DNA from: Colius striatus
Lineage: Eukaryota; Chordata; Aves; Coliiformes; Coliidae
DNA: 64,000 bases
Direction: 5' to 3'
Assembly (NCBI RefSeq): GCF_028858725.1
Contig: NC_084772.1
Span: forward strand, 13,461,048-13,525,047
Shown here: one piece after another, positions 1-59,476 of the stretch
Position numbering within the stretch: the stretch's first letter is position 1
How the letters are laid out: every line of letters begins with the position of its first letter
Made by a program: the position numbers and the translations under genes
Notes under the pieces: generated by a model
The model's input: the letters and a program-made list of their open reading frames with translations, nothing else
What the model was told of the DNA's origin: nothing
Database searches by the model: none

Positions 1-16241
<16,241 letters not shown>

Positions 16242-16648
16242 TAGCGCATTTAAAAAGCATACTGTAAATGACCAAATAACTATGTATATTGATCTGATAA
16301 GACCAGAAATTTTCTGCTATGGCAGATGCTATCAGTTTTCTTGGGGCAGGGGAAATGAACTTACTACATCATTGCCTTGTCCAAGTAAAAAGTGCACATT
16401 CAGGAAGTTTGCATATAAAATCCCTCTGTATAAGATAACCATTTAGAGTTTATATAGGGCAATTCTTTTGGTTTTGGAGGTAAGCAGGTGCAGCTGCATT
16501 TCCTGTTGTGAAGAACACAGAGAAGCAAAATGGAGAATTCTTCTTAAAGTACTACTGCACACAAGGCAAGAAAAAGAAATGAAATCCTCTTTCAGAGTTA
16601 CTGGAATTGGCTACGTGTATGTTTGCAAATGCATTATCTTCTTGGAAA

Positions 16649-16666
16649 GGTGGTGGTGGTGGTGGT
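16649..16666 (+). repeat. (GGT)6 microsatellite
   Basis: Six uninterrupted GGT units in the DYNC1LI2 3' UTR. Confidence 0.9.
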
Positions 16667-17992
16667 AGTGTAACAGAGCATTAATTAAGTGAAAGAAGCC
16701 TAGGTAGGGAACAGAGCCCTAAAAGGGGAAGCAGATATGGGACAGTGAGAAACTAGAATGTTGGATTGACTGGAGAGGAGCAAGGTTGTTCAATCCTGTG
16801 TTTCACATAGGGTAAATAATCACTGGTTTAAAAAGACTACTTTATGTTGGAGAATTCCAGGCCAAACACTAAGCCTCATGGGAATTTATTCTTGTTATAA
16901 ATCTTGTTTTAGTTTTTAAAAAAAGTCTAAGAGTGTGGGTGCCCTTTCTGGTGTAGCTGACAAAGGGAGAAACTATAACTCGTTTAGATCCAAGTGCCTG
17001 GCACAGTGTGTGATGTGTCTTTAGAAGGTGCTTGAACTTATTGTGCACTGTAGTACAAACAGTCAATGTTTGGTTTTATTTTAAAGTCAGTAGTTTGGCA
17101 ATTTGTATTTAATTTTAAATCCTGTTTTCTGATAGCTTCTGCCTTTTTTTATGCCAAGAGGCTAGCCTATGAAGAATGGTGGGTGACGTATCATTTTCCC
17201 ATAGTGAAATGTGCTACAGAACACTCTCAGTATTTTTTTTTCTTACTTTTTTGTTACTAAATCTTAGCCACAAAGCTGAAGTGGATTCCTGCCTTACACC
17301 TAGGGAGGGCTTTTTTTAATTAAAAAAAAAAAAAAAAAAGCTTTCAAGGCCCTAGTTCCAACCAGTTCTGCTGCAGGTGCAGCTGACTCCAATTCTGACG
17401 GTAACCTAAAGAGTATGAATGTGTAGGTGATGAACATAAGGACTTGTTTTGTATTTTCTTTAATGTAGCATTTCACTTGGAAAGATGGGTTGTTGTTGTC
17501 CCTGTTGCTCTAATGGAGCTCTCTCTCTGTAGTCACAGAAAACCACCATTCTGTAAAAACAAACAAAACTGCTATGGTTACTGAAATGGCACTTTGATTT
17601 TCTATATGGTATGCTTGTTTTACATGTACACGCTACCAGAACTGAGAAATAGCAAGCATATTCTGTGCTCTTAACGCTGAAGGGAAAAACCACAATTTGA
17701 ATTATGCAGAGTTTACTTTTTATTGATATGAACTTGTTGTACTAAATCTGATGTCTGGATATAACTTCCCTAATATATATTGTTACTTAAATATACAGAA
17801 TTAGATTGACCACTAACAGTACTGGATCCTATGTTACATCAAGAGGCTGTTCTTGTAAGTCTGTCTAAACATTATCTAGAAAGCTAAGAGTATTTACTTG
17901 CCTCTTTGACAAACATTAACATGAGTATGTTACTTGTGCCAGTTTTTTCATTGAGAATACTATATTTTTCCTTTTTTAAACTTTTTTTTGGT

Positions 17993-17998
17993 AATAAA
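17993..17998 (+). terminator. Candidate proximal poly(A) signal, DYNC1LI2
   Basis: AATAAA within TTTTTTTTGGTAATAAATGG, about 1.75 kb after the stop. The downstream GU-rich element is weaker than at the distal site. Confidence 0.35.
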
Positions 17999-19136
17999 TG
18001 GTATAACCTGAAGTTATACAGTTGTCTAGATAACATTTAGACTTAAGACTGTGGATGGCTGATGGGTATTGTTCATGTGCTACCTGGTGTAATGAGTGCC
18101 AGTTGCAAGTTACCAAACCAGAACAAGTAATTAAATACTGTCTTCCTGACACTGAGAATTGAAATTTGAGAGTAAAAAAACCATGAAAAACTAGACAGGG
18201 AAATGGAAAAGGTGTGTGAACATAATGGGATATAGTTTGAAAACCTCAGTCTGAAACTGCATTTTTTCCTTGTCATCTAACCTGATAAGCACTTTCTCTG
18301 GCAATAGGGCTTAAACTTAAAAGTTGAAATAGTCCCCAGCTCTATACAAATGTTAAATGTACTAAAACGGATCAAAACTGATGATGTATGATAACTTACA
18401 AGCTTTGCAGAAAGATGCTTCTGACAAAAGAGAAACAGATTTCCGGTTTCTAATTGCAAGTGAATGCTCCTAGTTTATTGGAAGGAAGTTGTAAGTAATG
18501 TAGCATCCTGTGGTTGCCAAAGTCTGTCAACTTTGGTGAGCTGCACAGTTGTTATCCTGGTGTCTTCAAGCATTGGAACCAAAGGCCAAATTGCAAACAG
18601 CCTTTACATTTTCAAGTGAAACTTCATTTTCTTTGCAGATACACTTGTATGGTAGACTGTTTAAACTATTATATGACTATATTTATATGCATTATAGTGA
18701 CTGCATCTACTGTTCACGTTTAAACTAAGAAAACAAAAGATGAAAGCATTCAACTTGAAGCAAATAGAGAAGTTTAAAGATTGGCCCTCCAGAAAAATGC
18801 TGTGGTTATGCTGCTTGATTTTAAGTTTGCACTTTTTTTTATTGGCATTTTAAAAAACTGTTTAAACTGAACAGAATTTCGTGTTTTATTTAATTTAACT
18901 ATGTTGAAAGTGACTGCTCTGTACATCATGAATTTAACGATATACATGCTGTAAATGAAAGTCCACTGTCCTGTATACTAAGTTTATTGGGTTTTCTTCC
19001 AACTTACAATTAGGACTGCAAATGTGTGAAACAAACTTAGTCCAGTTGTATGGCTTTAACCAGGTGCAGTATGCAGTCATGTGGAATCTTGCTTTTTAGT
19101 GCTGGCAAAATGAGGACGTCTTTAATTACTGGCTTC

Positions 19137-19142
19137 AATAAA
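19137..19142 (+). terminator. Distal poly(A) signal, DYNC1LI2
   Basis: AATAAA in GGCTTCAATAAACACG, followed after about 20 nt by a U/GU-rich stretch (TGCTGTGCTGCTTTGTTG). This arrangement is typical of a strong cleavage site. Cleavage is expected near 19155-19165. Confidence 0.7.
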
Positions 19143-19165
19143 CACGAATCCAGACTGCTTTATGC

Positions 19166-22100
19166 TGTGCTGCTTTGTTGTTTCTAAAATCCCCCTTCTA
19201 GAGTTGTTTCTGTGGGAGCAGAATATTGTTACAGACAGTGGTGTTAACACCTCTGGCATTTCAGCCATGTTTTGTTAGGGCATAAACCTCTTGGATAAGA
19301 ACCTTCACTTGAATAAAATCATCAGGTTTTGAGTCTTTGTAGTTCAAATACATACAAGGGAAAGGCTATACATTATTAGCTTGTTACTGATGAGCTAAAC
19401 CAGACTCTGGTTGTCTGGGTCTGTATTTAGAGCTGCACGAAATATCTAAATTGAATATTTAGTACTGAAAGCAAAACTTGTCTGTTATTTGGTATTTTTA
19501 ATTAATAAAGAAGTAATAGGATAGAGGCAGTGTAACTCCAAAAGCACACTTTTGGTTGAATTCGATTTCCCCTTCAAAGAAACATTGACATAAGACTTCC
19601 AGCCTGTTCTACTACAGCCTTCATAATAATTACTTCTCTGATCCACTAGATGTGTGGAGGAGATAATGTAAGCACTAAGAAAACAAAAAGTCTGAACTAA
19701 TGCCTTGGGACAGCACATGGCTCTGGTTTCACAAACATCTCCAATTTCTGTGGTCAAATGTAACTGTAAACAGCTATTCCATGTAACAGGAGTTGCAGAA
19801 GTGTAGGTGAGGGCACACTCTGATCTTATGTGCTTTATTTTCTCTGGAAGAGTGCAGTGAAGCAAGCTGTGACTTGCAGATGTACATCAATGCCTCTTGA
19901 AATTCAAATGCTTGAAAAATCTCAAGGAAATTAATTTTCTCAGATGAAGCAAGTAGTAGTATAAATGTGGTGTTACAATGCTTCGAAATCATGAATGTCT
20001 CTGTGAACCTCAAGTATAGGGCACTTAATTCTGCTTTAAACAACAGAATAGTATTATTAGCACCTTAGACATTTCTTTTGCCAAATGCAGCAATGCAGCA
20101 AAGAGCATGGTGCTGACATTGTTTATAAATGATTGATGCAAAAGATTTGACTTGTCACTGTAAGTTGATACGTAGCACCTGTCCTCTGAAACAGCTATGG
20201 GATTGCTTTGATTTATATTCAGTGTTCACAGTCACAGATTTCAATTTACTAGAGGGCTATGTTGAATCCGGGCTAATAGCTGCAAGCAATCAGTTTTATT
20301 GCCTTTGTTTGCAGACTTTCTATGTGGCAGAATTAATATTGCTAGCTGTAACTTTATCTGGAAAAAAGAGGTCCTTGGCTACCTTCTCGTAGACAATTCT
20401 AGTTATGTTTTGTTGATGAATTCTGGAGATGCCTTGTTCCAAGCCCAGAAGGTGGCAGCCTTGGGATCAATGCCTGTGAGTAATGCTGCTCCGTGTGCTG
20501 TGGCAAATGCTGTATGCACTGCTTGTGATGTTCCTTAATAATTCCTCTTTGGCTGGTTTGTAGTTTAGGCTAAGTGTCTTTCAAAGTGTGAGTTGCTTAT
20601 TTGATTCTTTCCCAAACAAAAGCAGGTTTCATTCCATTCTAAGAATGTTGTTAATATGGATTAAGCTTTTATGCTGTCTACTTTTGAGTTGTCTTCATTA
20701 AGGTTGTTTAGTTTGTTTTGGAACAAAGGCTGAAGTACCAGTGTCCAGAACTAAAAGAAAACAGTTGTATCTGTGCACAGGAAAACAGAATTAGATTGCA
20801 CAGGCTGCCTTTAAAAAGTGTTTGATTCTTTCAGTAAGAGTGTTCACTAGTGAAACTGTTGGTATGTGTTTGTATGTGATACTCAGAGCAGGTCTATGAT
20901 ACATGTAAAAATATCCTTGTCTTAGGCTTGCCAAATGCTTAAAACCAAGAAAGATCTTTGTAAGTATGCCAGCGAGGTTGTGGCAAATAAAAGATCCTAG
21001 GAATAGTCTTGCATAAATATGTGCAAGATTGTGCAGTAAAATGTTGAAGTTCTTGAGGAAAGGAAATTTGCAATTGTAAGTCTCTGGCATGCAGCTTCCC
21101 AAATTGGCAGTGTTCAAAAAACCAGGGAGTTTCAGAGAGGGAATGAAGTGACAGCATTACAATTGAGGTGCTCAACAGAGCAGAGAGAAGGTCATTGGAA
21201 GATAATGGGTGGAGATGGCTGCTGAGGCCTGGACAGGATCAACTCTACATACTGTTCACTGGACTGACAGGCTGAGGGCCTAGAGGACCGAGTGCTTCTA
21301 TGTCTTGCACACATTGGCCCAAGTCACCAGCTACAATGTTTGTCTTGCCCAGTGCTGCTCCTTTCCCTCTGTGAAAGAGCCCAGCCAAGCTTTTGGTCTC
21401 ACAGAACCTTTTGACTGTCCTGCAAGGCAGCTTGGGAAAGGCAGAGCCTGGGCCAGGTCCAGTGAATTTACAAGATCACAGTGCAAAGAGCAATGGTGGG
21501 CACGTCTTGTAGGAGGGTAATCCATGCCTAGGCAGAGGCCCAGGAACTATAGTCTGTATCTGAACACAACCTTCACACACATTGTGGTTCCATAACAAAC
21601 TTTGATGTTGCACTCAAGTTTAAATGACTATATTGATCATGTATGTCCTGAATGGTAGGATGAAAGTGGAGATGGATGTTACTGGCTGTGGTTGGTTAAT
21701 AAAAAGTTTTACATTGCTAATAAATCACTAAATACCATCAAATTGAAACCTCTCTTTCCCAGAGGAATCAAATGATTACCCATGAAAGACATGGTATACT
21801 GACTGTGCTTTGGAAAGTGAAGATGTTAACATTTTCAGATGGTTTGAAAGACTTAAGTTACTGGGCCCATGGGCAGAGAGGGAGGAAGCAGGACAAAATT
21901 CCGTTTTATTAACGATCAATCTCTGAGTTCACGGAAGATCTCTTACATCTAAAACCAAGGCCAAAGGCTAGGACAAAAGCTCTTGGCCATGCAGGCAAGC
22001 CCAGAAATGGATTTATCTAGCTTACATGTGGAGGTCAGTAAGGAGAGTGGTAGAGACTTCTGTCTTCTGTGCTATAATCTCATAGAGTGACTCAGCTCAA

Positions 22101-25100
22101 AAATACTCCTTTTCTGTCAACTGGTGATATCCTTTGCTACTAATTGCTAGCTCCTGTTGTACTGGGCTAGTTTGGAAATGAGTGGTATATTAGCCTTTGA
22201 TATGGTTAAGAGATTGGGGTTGCTGAATTCATACTGATACTTGTGTATGCTGCACAGGTTTATTTTCTTGGGAAAAGCACACATGCCCCAGAAAAACAGT
22301 GGGTTGTCAGTAGGCAACTATAGCTGGCAGCTGCTTAACTAGCTGTATTAGGATGTTTTGACACATACTTTGAGTCTGTTTTGCTGGGCTGAGAAACTGC
22401 CAGTGAAATGGGTAGCATCTGAAATATCTCAAATGTAGCAAAAGGTTGACAAAATCTTTCCGAGTCTCCTTCTATCTGAACAGAAGTACAACAAGAGAAT
22501 GCTGTCCTGTTTTAAAATACTTTTATGCACAGTTTCCTCTGCTTTTGCAAAAATAAGTGTTTTGGCCAGCTTCAGTAACAAGAAATATCTCACAGATAGC
22601 TGACTTAATACCAGTTGCATGAAAATTAGTGGCTTGGTGGAGACAATAAATCCAAAGATTTCCTCTGCTTTAGGTAGGGGTTGCCAAGTAAGTTTGGCTA
22701 GTTCGGAGGCGAGACAGGCCAAACAAAAATCTGTCGGTCTGCACACATGGAACTTGGCATAGGACTTGCTTCCTTTTGCTCAAGCAGTAGTTCGAGGACA
22801 TAAATAAGAGCTAAGCCTGCTGTGTGTGAAAAGGGACCCTGGGGAGGGTGCAGGGTCATTGGGCTCAGTGGGAGGGGTGAGGTGGGGAAGGTAGGAAAAG
22901 AAGACATAAGTCTGCAAGGAATCAGGATTTATTAGTTCCGCTGTGTATGGCTTTGTAGAGTTGGGGCCATATGCCTGCCTTGAGTTTATAGCCAGTGATG
23001 GAAGACTTGAAATTATTTTTCCTGTTTAAAAAAGGAAAGAAATAAATAAAAAATATAAAAACCCAAACCAAAACTAGCCCTTGCATGTAGATCTCTGTAA
23101 CTACAGAACTGCTCTGCAATGAATAAGCTGAATTAGTTGAAGGTAAAGTTCTGTTGTATGGAGGAATTAAGTGCTGTTGTGCAAAAGGAATACTCTGAGC
23201 TGTTGTCATGTTAGCTGATGTTAGCAATAAACTGTATCTTAGCTGTAAGTAAAACAAATTCAGAAAGATAACTGAGAAATTGACCGTTTTGAACATTTGC
23301 AGCTCCGCAGCAGAAGTGCAGGGGACGGGTTGGTTACGTAACACACAGTATTAAGACAGTTGAGGTCAGTTGTTTTCGCTGGCCCATTTCATCCATGGAA
23401 AGAAAGAATGTGGTGAGTGAACTTCATCTTCTTTTTTAAAGTCTGCTAAGAGACCTTTAAAACTTTGCTTAAACTTTGCTTATAAAATGTTTTCATCCTC
23501 CCATTCAGCTTCCCACCTCCTCAAAAAACACAACTGAGTGCTTTCCTTCCAAGGCCTGTGCCACTGCCCCACACGCTCCATGTCTTGCTGTAAAAACACT
23601 GGATCTCATGGGCAGCATGACTCTGTCCATGCAGTCAGAGGGAACTAGTGTCTTCTGACCTCCTGTTTGAGACCAGAGTGTCTTTATGGTATTATTGGAA
23701 GAAGGCTACCTTTTTTCTTGGTTCAGGCTTTTTTTTTTTCTCTGTTCCCTGAGTAAATGTAGTGCCATGAATAAAATAAACACTGCTGTCAGTCTCTCTG
23801 CATATCTTTCAGTGTGCTTCATTATACAGGATTCTTTCAAAAGAAATATAACCCACAGTCTTGGCTGGTTCCCAGCACCATTAAAGGTCTGCTGGCACTT
23901 AGGACTATGAGGTTTTGCTTCTATTTTTTATAGAAGTGAATTTCACCTCCCTGCAATGTAGGATATCTGCTGCCCTTCAGCCCAGATGTGACTGCAAGGT
24001 AACCTCTCTCTGGCACATGCTGGTGTCCTTAAAAGTTTTTTGGAGGTGAAAAGAGTCAGTGATTACTTAATCAGTAATGGAGACAGGGGAAAAACAAAAC
24101 CATGGACCAGTAGACAATACTGAAGGAGATGTTGATCTCTAATCCTGGAGTGGAAAAAAAACCACGGTTGCTCTGTGAATGGCTCATTGTTAATGGCATA
24201 TAAAGTCACGTTTGTCAGTTACTAAAGTACAGGTCTAAATAATTTTATTGGTGGTGTTGCCTTCCTTAGGTTTGTTTTGGAGGGCATTTTTTTTCTTTTA
24301 ATTGGTTTGGTCTTGAAGGGGAAGTACTATTTCCTGATAGTGATGGTGAAATTCCAAGAATGATGCTTTTACTTGTCCCCTGAAGAGGTGAAGCAGTGGA
24401 AGTGCAGGATAGGACTAGATGTCACTAACATGTTCTGTTACTGGGGCTGCACTTTTTTAACTAGAAGAAAAGCCAAGGGAGTCATTAGCTGTCCTGTGTC
24501 AGTATGTGCCTCAAGTACCCTGACTAAACAATCAGCTTTGAGAAGCTGGCACTGTGCTGTCAGCCAGTAACACTTGTTGGGATATGCAATGGAAGGAGCT
24601 TTTATAGATTGCGTTTCAAATTAGTTTCTTTATATTCTCCTCTGCTTCTCTTGGTGCTTTCTTCACTTGGTATGACTGTGCTTTGACTCCTAGCTGAGGA
24701 ATTCAGTTCCTGCTACTGTTCCTGAGGTGAGTGGTTGCACAGTGCTACTCCAGCTCAGGTTGGACATGGTGAAGTAGTTGTCCTACCATTCAGCAGCAGT
24801 TACCCTCTACTGGTTAGAGACAAGTGACCACATGGCTCCCCACCATTCTGTCCAGTTGCTTTTCTGCTTAAAGTCCATGTCAGAACTTGCAGCTTATTCC
24901 TGTTGTATTAATTCCAGACTCTGACTCAGCAACATTATTTGCCTGCTTCCCATGCTGCTCATGGCTACGGAGTCAAAGTGTGCATGCCACACACCCACAC
25001 AGAGAATGGACAACTTACTGAACTAAGGCACTTAAAACTACTGGATGTCTTCCCAAAGCAAGTTCTTTATGAGCTTTTTAGGGTGGGGTGAGGTTTGGGT

Positions 25101-27990
25101 GGGTTTTTTCCCAACTGAAAAGTTGAGAAAAACCGTCAGCATTTTTTACGTTGAGAAATTCAAGGGGAAGAAAGCCTCCTCTTTGATGCCAGAGTTAAAC
25201 TCTAATCACTGCTCAGCTCTCTTGGAATTTGGCAGCATACCAGTGCTCCTTCCCTTTGGTAGGTCATGTGGAAATACCAAAGCATTTTCTTAAAGAACCT
25301 CTTGGCTCTTTTCAGGTACTTGCACAGATGTAACTTTCCTGTTAGTGTTCTAATTCCTTTCACGCTCATAACTACATTTAAGGACTGTTCATAATAAGCA
25401 CCATTCAGATCTACAAAACTTTATATATAAGCATTAAAATATTTTCAAGTGTGTTAAAACTACATAAATGCAGCTTTAAAAATCTGGTTTTAAGTTGATA
25501 TTACTATTTAGTTGCAATAGAATCACATGCTTTAATCTTGAAAACTCACATGTGCCTGATGAAGTGAACTCACAAGTTCACGTTTATTAAAGGCTGTATG
25601 AATAGCTGAGATGAAATTTGAGAGACAAGGCTTACTTTGTGCAGTGATAATATTTAAGATTCTCTTTCTACTGCTTTTTACACCTAAATCACTATTTGTA
25701 TTTAATTTATCACCACTGTGTCCTGGAGGTTCTTTCTAATGGGGGATTTTTAATTCAGTCAAAGCTCACTTAACCATTCTATAAAAATACAGATCTTTGA
25801 TCATCTTAATTAGAGTGTCTATGAATAGCATACTTGGATTTCCTCCCCTCTGTGCTGTTTCTTCCTTGTTTTCACTATTCAGTCACATTTTGGCTGGATA
25901 TGAAGGCCTCCCTGATGAATGCTGTGATCTGATTAGCTTGATACCATGGTGGTGTCTTGAGTGCTGCGCACTGACCTGGTTCCCTGCTTTCCTAGTCTTG
26001 GTATGCAGCTACACAATGAAATGGCAGGCCCAGCTTCAAAAGCTTATGGACTTTGTGAAAACAAAGTTATCTAAAAGAAATGTGATCTGCCTTGGATGAA
26101 TGCAATGACCTTTTTACTGGATCAATACTTTTATTTACATATTAAACGTAGACTTTTTTTTTTCCAAGTGCTACAGCTCAGGCTGAAAAGGTGCCGTATC
26201 AGGCAAGAATGTGTGTGAAGGATTCCTTTGTTAAATGTTGGCAGCAACCTCACAAGCCCTTGCCAAGTCTGTCCAGCCCACCCACCCGTCCAGGAGGATG
26301 CCAGAAAACCCCCCAGTATGGCTTGGTGTTGGCACTGTGCCAGTTATAGCAAGAGGGACGCTGGCTGTACAGACCTCAGTGCCGAAAGGGGCACCGTGGC
26401 CGTGAGGGTGATGCTGGGACCCCGCTGCCCCGGGAGCTGTCTGTGGAGCCGCAGGCAGGGGCACTGTCAACACGCTGGCTGAGAATATGCCTCATGGTTG
26501 TTCAAATAACACTTGGCAGGGAGCAGAGAGAACACTTGCTGTGCTTTTGGTACCGAAGCAATTAGCCTGCTGAAGGACAGGGGAGTTTTATTGTGCCTTA
26601 TACTTTGCAGCGTTCTCAAATCTGCTCTGATGGTTTTAAATACATTTACACTTTGTATCCTCCACTTCATAGGAAAAGCTGAGCTATTAAGAAGTTTGCT
26701 GAAGGCTGCACATGAGGCAGTGACTATGCCAAAAACCAGAATCAAGATCTCTTATCGCTTTGGCTTTTAAAGTCACTCAACCACCTCTCCCTTCATCCTT
26801 CATTTGCCTTCTGCAATGCCACCTTTTGATTGTCCTTCAAGATACTGTTGTGTCTGGGTTAGAACGCAAAAGATTCGTCAAAATATTGTTCACTGAATGT
26901 TTCAAAAATGTTTTCATTATTTTGCTTGAGATGGTTTTCTTTGCAGCACTCCCTCAAAACACGTTCAACATCTCTAGGTAAGTGTGGATAACTTGTGTTC
27001 CTGAAACAGCTGTGAAGCCTTCAGTTAAAAAGAACGCAGAGCATCTCTCAGAAGTGGCAACCACCTACCCATGATATTTCCTGCACAAAAGGAGCTTTTT
27101 GAGACTTCTGATTTCCCTGGAGAACTGAAATAAGACACTGTAAAAACCTATTAGTCCATCATGGCCAGCCCTGTGCCAATGCAGGATTTCCCCCTCACAG
27201 TTATGATTTTGTAATGTTAGGCTAATTTCATGTGACCCAAGCAACAGTGTTTCATCCTTCTCCTGCCTTGCTCATGTTTTAATATTATTCTCTTTTCCTG
27301 CCATTTGACTGTCACCAAAGGGCAATATTTTAATTTTCTTAAGCGTATCTGCCAACTCTTGCTGGAGAACATCAGCTTCTTCCAGCACCAGGGTGTATCA
27401 GAGAAGCTAAGAAAAGATTTCTGTTGGGTGCATACTGTCAACGATGTCTCCCGTTAACCAAGCAATGACTGTTAATGGTAGACAAAAACATGACTGAAGC
27501 CAGGGTTCCTGGAAAAGAAAGACTCTTGGAGCCCAGGGGAAGGTGCTAGAGGAATCAATAAACATGAAAGTCCTGTATTAGTATCATGAAAGAAGATAAA
27601 ATGGTGCAATCTGTCGATGACAAGAACAAGAGTCAGGATCTGGCTGATAAAGATGGCAGGTCACAGGATCCAGCACTCAACACTTGAATTTCAGCTCCAT
27701 CTATGGTACAGAGCCGTCTGTCTCTCTCCACGTTAGGAAGAACTTCTTTGGCTGTACTTGATACACCTGTATTTGCAAGATTATGTAGCAATTTCTCCTT
27801 ATGTGTGGTGACACAGCAAGAGAAGTAGTATCTCAAAAAGCGATTCACAGCGGTCAAAGCTAACCGTGTACGTGGAAAACACCACTATCTAAAATTAAAA
27901 TGTTTTTAACACTGAGAGAATACCCCAAAGCTTTCCAGTATTTGGTCTACTGTGGGTACAGTACCGTAACAGCTTGGAAGTCTAATTCTG
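19166..27990. other. Intergenic region, DYNC1LI2 to CMTM4
   Basis: About 8.8 kb with only short, uncorrelated open frames on both strands and no splice-supported exon. A local GC-richer patch lies at about 26255-26470. No young repeat is recognised. The last 400 bp before the CpG island are ordinary AT-rich sequence. Confidence 0.7.
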
Positions 27991-28521
27991 AACAGCCAAA
28001 GCCTCCGGGGACGCGCCAGCTGCCCCCTCGGCGCGGCTCCCGCCCAGGACGGTGCCGCGGAGGCCGGCCGGGGGCAGGTGCTCGGCCGCGGCTCCGGGAC
28101 CGGACACGGCCGGGGGCAGGTGGCGGCCGCGGGGGCGGGGCGGCCGCGGGCCGGTGGAGGAGGCACCGCCCGGCTGCGGCGCGCCCTCCGGGGCGGGCTC
28201 TCTCCGCCCTTTCCGCTGAGCGCAGGGGGAGGAGCGGCGGCGGCAGCGTCCCCGGCCGGAGCGGAGCTGTCCCGGCGGGACCGGGGGAGGGGACGGGACG
28301 GGAGCGAAGCGAGCGGCGGCGGCGGCCCCTGTTCCGGGCCGCGGCAGGCAGAGCCCGCGCCGGGCGCACCGCGGGGCCCCGCGCCCCCCCTGCGGCTCCG
28401 GGCGCCCCCGAGCGGCGGGGCGCTGCGCTCTGCCCGCGCGCCGCCGCTCTTCCCCCTGCCGCCCACCTCCTCGTCCTGCCGCGCGGAGCCGGGCCGAGGC
28501 CGCCGGGCCGGACACGGCACC

Positions 28522-28557
28522 ATGCTGCCTTCGCCCTCCCCGCCCCGCTCCGCCTGA
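28522..28557 (+). promoter_or_regulatory. Candidate upstream ORF 1 (11 codons) in CMTM4 leader
   Basis: ATG in good context (A at -3, GGCACCATGC) encodes MLPSPSPPRSA and then TGA, ending 82 nt before the CMTM4 start. It acts on translation only if transcription begins upstream of 28522, which is likely but unproven. Confidence 0.45.
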
Positions 28558-28572
28558 CAGGGACGGGCGGCC

Positions 28573-28593
28573 ATGCAGCCGGCGCGCCGCTAG
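28573..28593 (+). promoter_or_regulatory. Candidate upstream ORF 2 (6 codons) in CMTM4 leader
   Basis: ATG with G at -3 (GCGGCCATGC) encodes MQPARR and then TAG, 46 nt before the main start. This leaves limited room for reinitiation. Confidence 0.4.
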
Positions 28594-28597
28594 TTGA

Positions 28598-58792
<30,195 letters not shown>

Positions 58793-58846
58793 AAGGCACA
58801 TTCAAATGGGACTGCAAAGGGAAAAAAGTGCTTAACTCCCTCATGG

Positions 58847-58852
58847 AATAAA
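58847..58852 (+). terminator. Candidate proximal CMTM4 poly(A) signal
   Basis: AATAAA 54 nt after the stop, followed by GGGGTTTTTTTTCTTTATTT. Vertebrate CMTM4 usually has a long 3' UTR, so this may be a minor site. Further AATAAA copies occur at 59583 and 61623. Confidence 0.35.
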
Positions 58853-59009
58853 GGGGTTTTTTTTCTTTATTTAAGGAAGAGAAGGAAGATCAGATTGTGG
58901 CAAAGAATGCCCAGCCCTGCAGATGCAGAGAGATGCATGGAGTCAAAAGCTGTTGTCCTGAAGGCAGTACATGTTGGTCATTCAAAAGCAAGACCCATTT
59001 AAGATATCC

Positions 59010-59040
59010 ACATATATTATATATCTTATATAATATATGT
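59010..59040. other. Perfect 14-bp AT hairpin in CMTM4 3' flank
   Basis: Arms ACATATATTATATA (59010-59023) and TATATAATATATGT (59027-59040) with a 3-nt TCT loop. It lies between the ends of CMTM4 and the convergent minus-strand locus. Confidence 0.8.
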
Positions 59041-59247
59041 TTTGCAGCGTGCTCTTGTTTTGGATTAACTGCACAGTACTTTCCTTCCGTCTCCCAAATG
59101 CAAACTCTGAATATACTTGTTCTGCCATTGTTTTGTCTAGTGTAAACACTAAGTCCAGCACTACATTACTTGGTTAATATAAAAGAAATTAACAAAAAGT
59201 AAATTTAATACACAAGAAAAGGAAGTGAGGAGTGAATAACAGTACCT

Positions 59248-59476
59248 TTAGCCGTGTATCCTGTCCAGCAAACTCTCCATATCCATCCTCGTGCGTCCTG
59301 GGCAGTACAGCTCAGTTCTCATCTGCAAGATCTCATGTAGTGTCACTGTTGGTGCACTTACATAGCTGAAATAGACAACCCTTTCACACTTTTTTTTGGT
59401 TGATGGTGTTGATGTAATTATCCTATGGATTACTCTGAAATTGACATATTCATGCATGGCCTTGGCCAGATCTGAC
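59248..59476 (-). pseudogene. Minus-strand locus, terminal coding exon
   Basis: On the minus strand, acceptor ctaattttgcag is followed by G completing an Arg codon, then 75 codons. These start SDLAKAMHEYVNFRVIHRII, include VVYFSYVSAPTVTLHEILQM, and end DMESLLDRIHG with TAA at 59248-59250. The other two frames are closed within a few tens of codons. ATTAAA (59204-59209) 39 nt past the stop is a possible poly(A) signal. Confidence 0.62.

Larger units (their letters stand above)
16242..19160 (+). other. DYNC1LI2: DYNC1LI2 3' UTR (about 2.9 kb)
   Basis: Non-coding, AU-rich sequence between the stop and the AATAAA at 19137. It contains (GGT)6 at 16649-16666 and an 18-A run at 17322-17339. An internal AATAAA at 17993 could give a shorter transcript. 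The extent is inferred from the poly(A) signal, not from transcript data. Confidence 0.65.

Noticed and set aside
19485..19865. 126-codon minus-strand frame after DYNC1LI2
   Set aside because: Low coding character and no splice or poly(A) context; treated as chance.
25797..26099. 100-codon plus-strand frame in the intergenic region
   Set aside because: No recognised family, no promoter or poly(A) support; treated as chance.
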